From: Amaranthus tricolor
Taxonomy: Eukaryota > Streptophyta > Magnoliopsida > Caryophyllales > Amaranthaceae
Direction: 5' to 3'
Assembly (NCBI RefSeq): GCF_026212465.1
Contig: NC_080049.1
Span: 2,865,960-2,929,959 of the forward strand
DNA length: 64,000 nt
The notes under the pieces are model-generated. The model made no database searches. It worked only from the letters and a program-made list of their open reading frames with translations, and had not been told where the DNA came from. Position 1 is the first letter of the stretch, and every line of letters begins with the position of its first letter. Below are positions 37,339-49,977 of the stretch, one piece after another. The position numbers and the translations under genes were made by a program.

Positions 37339-40300
37339 ATGACAAGGAGAAACATAGATGTATTATTGTCAAGTTCAAATTCAGCAACTTCTTCAGATCA
37401 ATTGTTGATGTTCCCTCCTAATTTCCCTCTTGTTTCTTCTCTGCTTGCCATTTCTCTCGCTCAGTTTCTCAAGATCTTCACTGCTTGGTAACTTCCTTGC
37501 CTTTGTTACTTGTTCAATTGTTTGTTCGGATCATTTGGGATTGATTTATTATAGTTCGATTTTGTTGGGTGTTTCTTGTTTTAGGATGGTTTATCTGAAT
37601 TGGGTTGTTTCTAGGGTTTATGAATCTGTTCAAATGATTTTTGGATCATATAGGATTGGTTAATGTTTAGCTTCATTTTATTGGGTCTTTCTTGTTTACG
37701 CTGGTTTATCTGAATTGGGTTGTTTCTAGGGTTTTTGAATCTGTTTGGATCATATGGGATTGATTGGTTTTAATTCAATCTGTTCAATTTGATGTCATAT
37801 TACTGATTTGATTACATTTTCTCTACTACCGCTGATTTTATTCCTTCCATTTACCTGATTGGGTCTGGATAGTTTTCGATTTTGGGGAGATTAATCTGAT
37901 TTTAGTTGTTATGTGAAGGTGTTGATGGTAGTTTTTGTAAAAAGTTGCTGTCTTTTTTTTACTTGTAATTGGGTTGTTAAAGATTCATGCTTTTGGGAGT
38001 TATTCATTGTTGTCTAGTTGTTTGAGGGTGTTAATGTTGGTTTTCTTACAGTTTCTGCCTTTGTGTACCTGTAAAGTTGAGGCATGATGCTTGTGACTTT
38101 TGTGGTTTGTTGGATTAGAGGAATTGATGTGGTGGTTGTGGATCGAGATGTATGGAGTAATGTGTCGAAAAAGTAGTTTATATTGTGTGTTAATGGGATT
38201 GGGTGAGTGAATTGTTGTTACAAAAATCAGCCATAAGCATGATCAGGTAGTTCAATGGACTAAAAAGGCTTTCACTTTTGTGTAAAAAGGTAACCATATG
38301 AATTTATGGAAATGAGTTATGTGTGACTGCAAGAGTAGATTGAATGTAATTCATGTAATGTGTGCGTCATGCGATGGTAACAGATTGATTTAGGTGCTAC
38401 TACTCTCGCTTTATGTTTGTTCCATTAGACAAAAAACCGCGAGAGCGTTTTGGGAAAATGGCCCAATCGTTGAGGGACTAAGGGAGTAGGTTTTTTGGTT
38501 GGGTAATCGATCTTATGGAAGCAAATGCAAGTAAAATACTTTACGCCTCTGCTTAAGACGAAAGAATATGCGTCGTTGAATCGAATGTGTTGCTATGGAC
38601 TGGAGATATAGTAATTATACAGAGTGCAGACCATCCTGGTGCTAATTGAGCTAGGAGGTAGATTTGTTTGCCTCAGCCATGTAACTGGCTGCTTGATTGA
38701 GAATGGGTTCTGTGCACCTGACCAGGAAAATCTGGCTTGGTACATTGCTTTGGTTATGTCAGATGGATTCACTTGTGGGTTTTGAGACTAAAAGCTAGCT
38801 TGTCCAGTTGTTTAATTTTTTTTGTAATAGCTTCTTTTGCCATTATGCGCAGCTTTTACTAGTTTGGTTTTGTGACCTCTTTGAGTTTAACTATTTATTA
38901 CCTCTATGATGGAAGTGCCATAACTGAACCTGATGAACGTTTATTTATCTATTCTAAAAATACCGTGAATGTAGTTCTGGAAGATAATGAAAAAAAAAAA
39001 GTTAATGTTTTAATGGAATCGGGTAATGACATGTTTTAGGTAACACCCCTTTTGTCATCACAAGGGTAAGGTTTCATATTTCGATGCCCTACACCTCACT
39101 TAGGCAGGAGCCACTTGGCATTCGAGTATTGACATATTGCACACCTAACTAAAGATATGGCCTAAGATTCAGATTGTAAATGATAATAGGGAAGTGTTAG
39201 AATTATTAAAAAAATGTAGAGTATGCTTTGTACATTGTTTTCTTTGTCTGTTTGATATTTCAATGGACGAGCTATGACTTGCTTGTTTCTATTGATAAAG
39301 ACATTAGACATTGATTCATTTAGCATGGGGCCTCCTTTATCAATATGGTTCACTGCAATTAATTTTAAAAAATCTCAAGGTTGCTAATAACACGTTTTAT
39401 TATTTAGCTCTATTGCCTCAGACCCAACCTAAAGGCTAAAAGTGAAGTTCGTTAGAGTAATGACTATGGATTAGATATTTTGGGTTAAGAATATATAGCT
39501 TGAACTTCTAATTGTTATTACAAGGGTAAAGGTGTTTCCGTGCCTTTTTCTGGAACTGCGAACTAGCTTCTCAAATCCTTTTTTTGTAATCTTTTGGAAG
39601 TATGCACATATATTTTCAGGTTTTGCTAGTCTAGTTTTGTGGGGACTTTGGTTTGATCAGACGATTAAGGATAACTACTTCTATGGGGGCAATGCCGAAC
39701 AAATAAAGCTGAGATGTGAAAAAAAGTTCAACAAACACGAGCTTCTGCCTGAACTTTTTCCAAAAATTTTATAAATATAATTTTGGATATTTAAAAATAA
39801 ATGTAATTATGGGAAATGCAAAAAAATTGAAAATGTTTCATTAGAATTGATAGTCTGATACTCTAACTTACTATTTTTCAGGAAATGAAGCATTTCTGTT
39901 TTTTTGGTTAGACTTTATAAATTTGTACTATTTTTTGTCTCTAATTGAAGAGTCCATATCATTTGTGATATTGTCAAATTCTTGTGGTGTGTTATTTTGA
40001 TATGTAAATTTTTACATTCTTTTTCAGAAAACTTACAAAAGCTATCTTTTATACTCCCTTAGTCCCTCTCATATTGCACCTAAAGCAGTATAGGTGAAAT
40101 TTAGTTGAAAGTGAAATTAGATTAGAGAATAAGACAAAAACAAGTGGGTGATTGAAATGAGTGGTTAAGATGAAGAAAGAGAAGATGAAATTAAAAGAAA
40201 GAGTGGGACCATTGCAAAAGAAAGGCAAACAAATAAGTAATTTGTAAAAATAAGTTTCTATCTATCTAATTAGTTACAATCAATAAAGATTAGTTGCAAT

Positions 40301-43272
40301 CAGTAATTAGTAAAAATTAGTTTTAAATGTGTTTAACTTAGTTATAGTTTATAACTAATAATCAATTATAATCAGTAAAAATCAGTAAAAATCAGTAAAA
40401 ATCAGTAACATTCAGTTACAATCATTAAAAATCAGTTTTAATCATTGAAATCAGTTGAATAATTGTTTTTGTACAAAAACTACCTTGTTGCTGCTAAAAA
40501 GTATCTTTGATCTATCCCAAAAAAACCACGAAATCTCTCCCTTTTTGGTCTTTCCTCTGAGAAGGTGAGTTTATGACTTATAGAATATTTAACAAACTAA
40601 TTATTTGCTAAATGAGCGCATAGTTTTATGGGATGAAATCATTACTTGTTTGTCTATTACTCTATTTAATAATTTTATTGCTCATTGGAACTATTAATGA
40701 GCCTGCTTGTTAGCCATTGATGTAAAAATTGGTTCCATTATGCCTGGAGCTTCCTTTATTGGATAATATCACTGCAAATAAGTAAAGATCATCTCAGAGA
40801 TTGCTAATAGCAATTTTCTATTATTTAGATTCATTGCCCTATGCTCCTAAGGTTCTAACTGACAGAGAATTTGTTACAAGACGTGATTATAGGTTTGATA
40901 AAGTGATTTATTTCCCCTTACCTTTTCTGCTGCCACAAAGAGGGTGAGTGAAATTTGAACAACAAAGGAATTAAATAAGGATCAGATATTTTGTAAATGT
41001 ATATATTTCTATGTGTTAGCATTCAAAAGCATGTTATATAGTCTAGTGAATGTAGAGAACATTACAAGATACACCGTCATCTAGAAGCTAATATTTTCTT
41101 AAGATTGTTTATGGCCAAGTTTTGATTTTAAAGAGTTTTCGGGACTCGAGCAGATGTTAGTTATAGATACCTAAAGCACATTATATGTAGTGAATGTAGA
41201 AAACATTACAAGATACTCCGTCATCTAGAAACTAATATTTTGTGAAGATTCTTTGTGGGCAAGAATTGATTTTGAAGTGTTTCTGGGACTCGAACAAATG
41301 TTATATATAGATCCCTGTTTAAGTTCTAGCTCATTTTTAACTGATTGAGTACTTGGCAATTGTATGTTTGTTTGCTTTACAACTCAACATTTTTTATCAA
41401 AAATTTGCAGGTATAAAGAAAAGAAATGGGACTCTAAAAGAATGCTTAGCTCTGGTGGCATGCCATCATCACATTCAGCAGGTGTGACAGCGCTTGCTGT
41501 GGCAATTGGCTTGCAAGAAGGAACAAGTGGATCAGCATTTGCTCTAGCTGTGGTTTTGGCATGCATTGTATGTACTTCTTAACCTGATTCTCTTCATTGT
41601 ATACTATGTGATGCTGCCTGTTATGCTTGGATTATCTTGTGAATGCAACACACATTTCTGTAAAGGGTGTATTTCAACTTAAAGGTTTAAAGGACCTCGG
41701 AAAGAGGTTGGCAGGATTTGTACATGAATGATTGATTCATCCTTCAAGTTTCGTCTTTCTCCATTTTGAATTGATTCAACTCTCACCTAGTATTTGTCTT
41801 AAATAGCAAGAGTAGACATCTTTTATTCTAAACTCTAGTACTTGTTTTTCTGAATCGTTATTAGTTATTACTTCAAACGCCTCCTTTTGTAGGAGTCATT
41901 TATTTCATGGGGACAACCTATAGTTAAGGTTTTCAATTGATCTCAAAAGTGACAATCCAACCACCCAAGTCTTGAGTGGTGGGTAGTTCCATCTTTACAT
42001 TCGGATGATTGGATTAAATGTTGAGGAACTCAAATTGAGGTTCAGCGTCTGCGAGCTTGTTTTGGCCTGTGGCTGACTACTTGGTCCTTGTTTTTGTGGA
42101 TCTGAAATCAGTGCTCACAGTGGCCTGTGAAAGGACTGAGTTTGCAGTTATTGGCTGGAGGGCTTTGTTGGTGGTGTCATAATTCGTCCTCCTGAAACCT
42201 CAAATCCAACAGCCTGAGTTCTTTAGAGAAAATCCTGACCGGCTACAAATTCAATTTTCCTGTGATCTAGCTTTTCTAAATCAGGAGTCCAGGACTTCGA
42301 AATCAATATGGTTCTTCATTTGGTGGATCAGGTCTGGAGTTTTACCCATCGACCCTTAAGATAGTGCTTGCCAAATTATTTTAACACAATGTAAGATAAC
42401 TGGATTGTTCTGATTTTATTTGTCTTAGTTTTAAAATGCGCGCCTCAGGCCAATGTTACATGAAATAAAATTCGATCTGATACGGAAAACGGAAACGAGA
42501 AACTTTAATTTTAGACTTTCAGAAACGTTAAATTAGAGTATCGGAAACTTAGGAGACGTAGGCATAATTTTATTTTACAACTATAGAAAAATGTGTTTAA
42601 AAAGGGTAAGAAAAGAAAATAACTAAAAACAAAAGACAAGAAAAAAAGAAAATAAAAGAAGGCCTTATGGTATTATATATGATTTTAAGCTTCGAAAATA
42701 AACATTAGGGGAATGTAGTTTCGAAAACGTTAATATAGAGTTTCAGAGATAAAATATCTGAAACGAGATTCAATAGGAAGCTTTCGGTTTCTGGTAACTA
42801 TGCCTCATGCGCATCTTCAAGGTAGGTTGTAGAAATATTGCTTTGCGTAACTTAGTTAGATCCAAAAGGCACGCGCAGCGCACTTCTGTGTGTTTTTTTT
42901 CTTCGCTTTTTGCGGTTTTTAATTTTCTTTGGGTATAAGCTTCCTCTACTACATCATAGAATAATTTGACAAAAATGATTATATCTTATTTGACGAGAGA
43001 AAAAAATAGGAAAAGGAATTTTTTTGTTTTTAAAGAAAGATGAAGCAAAAAAGGAAAAACAAGGATTTGCGTGGAGTCTTAAAAGTAAACGGAAATGAAT
43101 TCTATTTCAGCGCCTCTACCACCACAAGGTAGTTTTTTTTGTTTATTCTTTTTTCTTCTTCGATCTTCTTTCTTGTGGATATGTTTTTTTCACTTCAATC
43201 TACTGGTCATTTCATGTCTTTCAAATTTCCTCTTCCTCGATGTTTATGTCTTTCTTTTTTCTTTTTTCTTTC

Positions 43273-43320
<48 letters not shown>

Positions 43321-45372
43321 TGATAATGCTAGACGTAAAGCTTTAAAATGTGGGTTTAGTTACTTTCTTGTGTCATTTTGCACTAAAACAACGGCCAAGT
43401 CCAATGGTAACAAATGCTTTACATCTTTATGCAACAATAATATGAATGTCATATTGTTTGAAGTATCAAATATGCTTTAAATTGTTTTATTAGCTTTTGA
43501 GGAAAATGGCGCCTCACTTACGAAAAGCTCCCTCTTTTGCCTTGCATTTCTCCTTGCTTCTTGCGCTTAGGCTCCAGGACCCATTTGCAACTTGGTGCGC
43601 TTTGTGCCGTTTGTAACTAAGGTAGTTGTAATTAACAGCTGACTGAGGACTGATCAGCAGAGTATACTACTGCACTTACAGTTACATTCTTAAAAAGAAT
43701 CTGTCTAAGATATTCCTAGAAGTCAAATTGCCTTTTGATTCGGTGGGTCCAAATTTAGCCTTTAAATTCCGGCCATCAAATTTCATAAAAGACTTGATAT
43801 TTTATAATGAAGCCTATTGGATATTTGGATTGTTCTGATTTAATTATTTGAAGTGCTGATTGATTAAAGACCTGTACTTACAGATTTTTTTTTCCCCCTT
43901 GGTCTTGTAGAACTTTGGGGTTTGTCTCATTACTAAAATATGCCTTAGTGTACAGTATATACGACTGTAGTCCATGTTACTTGGACTCGGGTACTGATGT
44001 CGGATACCGGTACATGTCCAAGTTCGGATACGTCTAAATATTTAATTTTATGCGTAAAATGAAGTGTCTAATTTCGGATACGTCTAAATATTTAATTTTA
44101 TGCCTAAAATGAAGTGTCTAATTGCCATACCAATGTTGAGCATCAAGGATCGGACAAGGGTACCTAAAGTAAAATGAAGAGTCCGAGTAACATAGGTTGT
44201 AGTACTAGGTATTTAATGTAAAATGTGTGCCTATGTACTAGAGTCAATATCAAGCGACTCAACTAGTTTTAGTTAAGCAAAGCAAGGTGTTTGGATCAAA
44301 GCTTTAACATCGATGCTGTTTGACAGGTGATGTATGATGCAACTGGTGTGAGGCTTCATGCTGGTCAGCAAGCTCAAGTAAGTTAGCCTGGGAATCGGAA
44401 GTCATATCAATTATTGTTTTAAGGGTAACTTTTAAGCTTTTTAGTCGTGAAGATTGAGAAGAATCTTGGAAGGCTTCAATGCATGGGTGCTTCTCATTAT
44501 TTTTCATTAAAACTTTCCCCCTTGGTGTTTTTTCTAAATTCGGTCCTTTCATTGTCGTCGTTGCAGTTATTAAATCAAATCGTTTGTGAGCTGCCTCCTG
44601 AACATCCTGTTTCTAATTGTAAACCGCTTCGAGATTCCTTAGGTCATACACCTCTACAGGTTTGTTGTACTTGATAAGCACCTTTGATTGTATTGTCATG
44701 CCTTTTTTTAACCTTAAATCTCGCGAGATAGTTTGTGTTTTTGCATTGGTTGAATAAAGCACTTGTTGGAAAATTAGTTTCGACCTTTATCTATGCCTCA
44801 CTTATTTTTAGTTGGTTCATCCTCTTCTAAATCTATTTATTTCATGGAAGCCACTCACTTGTGATACTAAATTTTAACGTTCAAAAATAGGTCGTCTTTT
44901 TATTTATGGATAAATGGTTTGGAGTTATCGTTAGTTAGCTAGAAGGTACTTGGGTATAGAGAAAATTTTCTCATCGGAGAACTTTGTTATAACTATTTCA
45001 CGATCAATTCATGCAATAGAAGTTGAGCTAATTCTCGTGGTTTTGACATTTATAATACTCCGGTGAATTGCCTAATATTTTCCACAAAAACTAGTCATGA
45101 CTTATGATGGTGCTAATTCTTGTGGCTTTGACACTTATAATACTCCGGTGGTTTCTCATCGTCAAAATCACCTTTCCGATGAAGCTTTGTCATTGCTTAT
45201 CTTTGACGATTACTCTGAGATCGGAACATTGCCTTGTATTTGATCATGTTTTGCCTTCTCTAGTCATTCAGATTTCAGAAAATAGCAACTAATTTGACGG
45301 GATTCCATGCAGGTTGCAGCAGGCGCGATTTTGGGTTTTGTTGTTGCTTACCTTGTGATGTTCTACCGATAA
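37339..45372 (+). CDS. DUF212 membrane protein (acid phosphatase/vanadium haloperoxidase-related)
   Basis: Exons 37339-37487, 41411-41567, 44327-44377, 44567-44659 and 45313-45372, all GT-AG and in frame, give 169 residues. Residues 28-50 (PLVSSLLAISLAQFLKIF) and 150-168 (VAAGAILGFVVAYLVMF) are membrane segments; another hydrophobic stretch is at 86-106. Between them are SSGGMPSSHSAGVTALA (63-79) and RLHAGQQAQLLN (111-122), the hallmarks of DUF212 (PF02681). These resemble parts of the PAP2/haloperoxidase active site, hence the family name, but no activity is established. Introns 1 (3.9 kb) and 2 (2.8 kb) are far longer than the 510-bp coding sequence and hold repeats. Nothing suggests loss of function. 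Confidence 0.93.
40332..40455. repeat. AATCAGTAAA minisatellite in DUF212 intron 1
   Basis: About ten near-identical 10-12 bp units (AATCAGTAAA and variants) in tandem or short spacing. Confidence 0.7.
41028..41312. repeat. Tandem duplication of about 143 bp in intron 1
   Basis: GTGAATGTAGA, ACATTACAAGATAC, CCGTCATCTAGAA and GGGACTCGA recur in the same order in two adjacent units of about 143 bp, with about 10-15% differences. Confidence 0.75.
43273..43319. repeat. (AAT)n microsatellite
   Basis: About fifteen uninterrupted AAT triplets within DUF212 intron 2. Likely length-polymorphic. Confidence 0.95.
43972..44196. mobile_element. Small MITE in DUF212 intron 2
   Basis: Ends CCATGTTACTTGGACTC and, inverted at the right, CCTATGTTACTCGGACTC. 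TGTAGT occurs immediately outside both ends and may be the target duplication. The inside has a 53-bp direct duplication (CGGATACGTCTAAATATTTA twice, at about 44028 and 44080). Confidence 0.7.
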
Positions 45373-45892
45373 GACCACCTAAAACCGACGACATCTCAAG
45401 AAACTAAACAGAAGTCTTTCGACCAGCACATACATCTATCTTGGTTCGATCAAGAATTCAATTCCTTTCGTTTGAACACAGCCGTAACTAGAAACCGATC
45501 AGTCCTCGATGTTTATCATACTCGAGTTTCACCATTACATAGCTCCGTCCTATTAAACGTGCCAGTTTTCCCATTATTTTGGGCTGTCTAGTTTAGGCCT
45601 AGGTAACCAATTGTATCTATTATTTTCTTTACAGAATTGAAAAAGAAATCTAAGATAGAAAAAATACAAGTGTTTACTCATAAGCATGCCTCAAATTTTT
45701 TCCGTCCCTCCAAACGAGTTTTATGTGCTTCAATTTCAAATGTCAAATATTTCCCGATATCTTTCTGGCTCTGTATTGTACGATAAAAAATGAATCGCTG
45801 ATTTATTTTGGTTCATTTTGCTAATTATGTATTTTGAAATTAAGGTTTTGATATTGTTATTGATATTATTGTAAGACGTGATCTTTTTTTAA

Positions 45893-45932
<40 letters not shown>

Positions 45933-46340
45933 TTATATGTAAAATGAATGGAGAAATGATCCTAGCTTGTTGCCATTGCTAGTATCCTGTTGATTTATTT
46001 GATTATCCTACGGTTCAAGTCATGAGTGAATTTTGATGTTAATGATCATATCATCGTATCACATAATTTAATAACAATTTTTCAAACCTATAAATTTATT
46101 GTATGGATTTACATAATAAATTTGAGAATTATTTTAAATTTAATAATATTTTAGAAAATAATACAAAAGGAACTTCAATTTTTTTACAATAATAATACAA
46201 GGTCCAAGAATCTCCATGATTAAAAAGTTTAGACTTGATCATAGTCAATTGTTTATCTTACTCCAAACACTCTATTACTCCATTAAGAAAGCTACATACC
46301 CATTAAACTAAGGTCATGCTTCTTTTAACACCCTAATACT
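45373..46340. other. DUF212 3' UTR and spacer with poly-T
   Basis: The first several hundred bases are the probable 3' untranslated region. A 37-base T run lies at 45895-45931. No gene seen afterwards. Confidence 0.5.
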
Positions 46341-46348
46341 ATTATGCC

Positions 46349-46783
46349 ACTAGATTTAGAAAATTTGAAATGATTAAGATAAATTATCAACAAAATAAAT
46401 CAAATAAGATAAGTTTCAATTTATTTTCAAAAATAAGCGGGAAATCTCAAACTTGTGGTTTGGGACTGTTCGCAGTTGGTAACTGCGAAGAAGTCAAAAA
46501 AAACACAATAGTTGTTCGCAGTTACTAACTGCGAACAGCTTTGACTTTCTTTTTTGACCTATTTACAGTGAAAGCTGCAGTGCGTATCTGTAGAGCTAGC
46601 TGTTCGCAGTTACTAACTGCGAACAGGTTAAAAAAAGGTCAAAGCTGTTCGCAGTTATGAACAGTTCAAACCACAGGTTTGAGAATTTCACGCTTACTTT
46701 TGGAAATAAGTTAAAACTTATCTTATTTGATTTATTTTGTTGATAATTTGCCTTAATTATTTCAAATTTTCCTAGATTTAGGC
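46349..46783. mobile_element. Foldback MITE with internal TTCGCAGTTA palindromes
   Basis: About 110-bp inverted arms share AAATTATCAACAAAATAAAT, CAAATAAGATAAGTTT and AAACTTGTGGTTTG/AAACCTGTGGTTTG. Inside are palindromes: CTGTTCGCAGTT..AACTGCGAA at 46468-46492, TGTTCGCAGTTACTAACTGCGAACAG twice (about 46513-46537 and 46601-46625) and a partial fourth at 46645-46664. Target duplication not identified. Confidence 0.7.
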
Positions 46784-46881
46784 CTTCCATTACAAATCAA
46801 ATTTCACTAATGTTGGTTTCACCATATTAAAAACAAAATAAAATAACGCAAACTCAATTAAACAGAAAGAGTAAATAAGAT

Positions 46882-47684
46882 CTAATAAGATGTTGGTATG
46901 TCGTAATTTTGACCACCTTTTCCTCCGTCCACATGTGGTGTCTTAGGTTTCGAAACTTGGTATGTGGTGGCCTGTGTTATACTTTGGTCTGTCACTTCAA
47001 CCTGTTCAAATAACATGTACCAAAATTTAATGTTGTTCTCGTGTAGAATAATTTATTTTAAAAAGATAGAAATTTGACTAAGGTTTTAGAGAGATATAGA
47101 AGATAAAATATATTCATGTAAGATCTCGCTTGATTCATCTTAACGTATACATTTTATTATATACTTTATATATATCTATGTGGTGTCTTACTGTATATTT
47201 TATTGTTACCTATTATAACGATCTTTTCATAAAAACAAACAAACATCACGATTACCCTTGTAAAGCATGTATTTTGAAAATCTGTTCAAAATTAGTATTT
47301 ATTTTTAATGAAGAGCTTAATCTTTTATCTATTATATGAAAAGGTTAAAAGCTCGAGGTTACTAAATAAATTTCCAAAAATATTGAAAGGGCTCTTTTTT
47401 CATTTATACGAAAAGTTTTGACTAAACAATCACCATAGTCCATACGGATTAAAATAATAAAAGTCAAAAATTTACCAAGTAGAATTAAAAAAAAAAAGTA
47501 AAAACCTTAAAGTACACAATGGAAAAACATAAAATGTAAAAATTATTAGCAGTTCCAATAAAAATATCTTATTGAATTAATATTTTACCTTCAAAGAGTA
47601 GGTGACAATAGTAGTTGCAGAGACACCATTATTGATGCCTAAATTTGTTTTGCTTTCATGCTTCACTTGTGTTTTATTCTTCAT
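46882..47684 (-). CDS. Candidate two-exon small protein gene, unrecognised
   Basis: Two short exons on the minus strand, 47684-47589 (32 codons) and 47001-46882 (39 codons plus TAG), joined by a 587-bp GT-AG intron in phase 0, would encode 71 residues. The product begins MKNKTQVKHESKTNLG and ends GGKGGQNYDIPTSY; it is hydrophilic and basic, with no signal peptide or membrane segment, and the C-terminus is Gly/Pro/Lys-rich. A TATA box lies at 47830-47824, about 140 bases upstream, with CCCTATTGG (inverted CCAAT) just after it. Clean splice sites, matched phase and a promoter support a real gene, but I recognise no family, and an alternative is chance ORF pairing. Transcript evidence would decide. 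Confidence 0.5.
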
Positions 47685-47823
47685 TATTTCCAAAATTTTT
47701 TACCAAATTTTGATTAATTTAATTTTATATTGTCTTTCCTTAAAAACAATAAATTAAATATTTATTTTTAGTAGATTTTTGTAGAAAAAATGACTATGGT
47801 CATGGCTATGAGCCAATAGGGCA

Positions 47824-47830
47824 TTATATA
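47824..47830 (-). promoter_or_regulatory. TATA box for the candidate small gene
   Basis: TATATAA on the minus strand in the context CTACTATATAATGC, about 140 bases before the ATG at 47684. Confidence 0.4.
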
Positions 47831-49970
47831 GTAGCGATCACTATGTTGGTCGGTTTCGTCTTTGTAACATGTTTATTTTTTATATCTAATAATAATAATA
47901 ATTTAATGTTAATGATTGTTTAGTAACACTAAATTAAGTATTAATTTTTATTCTAAAACGTCAAATTTTGACTTTAATGATAATCTTTTGCATAGGTTTA
48001 GAATAAGATTTGAATCTACCAGCATATTCAAAGTTTTTACTATATACCATTTCAAGCCAAGGTGACTCATAGCTTTGTAAACATGTTAATTTTGAACTGA
48101 CTCGAAAATTTAATTGAATTTTCTTCGATTGAAATTTGATTGCTCTGATCTATTTTCCTTCACTTTGGTGAATTATTGTGTTTTTACTAATATAATAAGA
48201 AAACCTTTTTTAAAAATTTATCAAATTTTTTTAATAATATTTTCTATCCATTAAATAAAGATAAGAATATAAAAATAATGAAAACATAGTTCGTTGGATC
48301 ATATCTCACCGATCTGGAATCAATTCAATTGATCAATTTGACGCTTACGGTCCGTTTGGTTGATGGTTGATGGTTGATGGTACTAAATCAGGGTAATGAG
48401 AATAATTTATAGTGTAAAATTTTATCAAAAGTTCCATGTCATTCCCATGGTGATGAAACTTTGATCACAAAAAAAAAAAAATTTATTCACAAATTTCCAT
48501 TACTAATACCATATCTCACATTGATAATGCATTGGAATGAAATTTATGAAGAAAATGAGATGATTGCAGTAGACAAGCATGACCATCAAGGCAGCTAGAG
48601 ATTTTTCAACTAAAATTTCACTAATTTTTATACCTATTATCACCGTTTAATACAACTTATAAAACGGGCCCTCAGTCTAAATGGTTTAGACAAACTACCC
48701 CATACACATTAGATAGAATCATGTTTTCATGACTTTACTACCTTGCTTTAGAACATTAAAGTTGGCCCTTGTAAAGATAGGAAAACACTACTACACTAGT
48801 ACTTTTAAAAATGTGGGACAAACTAAATTTATTAACACAAATTTGTATTATAATCTCTCACAAAAAGCTAATTTATTAATTAATATTTAAATAGTTTTAC
48901 AAATTAAAATAATTTTTCAATACCATTTATAATGATAACACATATACAAAACTCATAAAGACGCAAACTACTCAACATATATACCGTGCCAAAAGAACCA
49001 CAAAAATTGCCCAACAAGTAGTCATATAGCCGTTGGTGTTCTTGCCCACAATTACTTCTTTTGCACCGAAACTATGACTTGTTGGTGTAGTTGACTTCTT
49101 TCGGTTTTAATATCGACGACGCATTAGTTCATGCAACAAGACATTGTAGCTTTTATCTCTCAGTTCTAAATTCGATTAAATATGTTCAAATCAGGTCGTT
49201 GTTTGCACTTAGGACCTTTTATTTGACTCTAAACTTAAGCTTGGTGCAATTTAAGTCTTACAATTAGTCCTTAAAATTTAAATTTATTATAATACTAAGA
49301 AAATTATAATTTAATACTCTAAATTTTTAATCACAAAACTTTGGAAGAGCCAACGATAGTTGGACTAATAATTTGTAATGATTAGGTTTTTAATCATGAT
49401 TTGGCCGGTAAGCACTAGGCTTATTGTGCGATCAATTCCTCTATGTCGTGTTTTTTTTATATAGTCGTATGAGAGATTTTTTTGGTGAGACGACTTTAAA
49501 CAAATACTGTATATTCTCATAATATGTATTAAATGAACTATTTAATCTATACATAAGACGCATCTCACTTGTGAGACCATCTCATACAACAACACTTACT
49601 ATGCCGTCTCGTTGGTTTCCTGCATTAAACTTTTATCATATATGTCTGGATTTGTCTAGATTATGATCGTTTCGGGTCATTTGAATAAATATTCTAATAT
49701 TATAAAATTATGTAACGTGTAACATAGAAAAATAGCAATCACATTGGTTCCGTATATTTGCAAGATGATTGTACGACTTATACTATGTTAGTATCTCTAA
49801 TTTGCCCCTGGGATAAAAGAATATCAAAATCATGATCTAGGTAGATAGTTGCTTAAGAGGCTTAGTTCTAAAAATTCTTAATTATACATTATTATTATAA
49901 GGCCCATGTTTAAATGTTTGTATAATAGTCCACCAATATCAAAAAATCGCAATGTGGCACATGCATATAT
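47831..49970. other. Mostly gene-free region
   Basis: AT-rich, with a GAGACCATCTCATACAAC-type repeat end near 49574-49592. A 41-codon open stretch ending in a hydrophobic tail lies at 49094-48972 on the minus strand (see findings); otherwise nothing supportable. Confidence 0.4.
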
Positions 49971-49977
49971 GACAAAA

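Noticed and set aside
43095..43346. 83-codon ORF ending in poly-Asn
   Set aside because: Made by T-rich sequence plus an AAT microsatellite inside a DUF212 intron.
45895..45931. Poly-T run as a terminator or retroposed poly-A tail
   Set aside because: No flanking duplication or retroposed gene was found beside it; treated as simple repeat.
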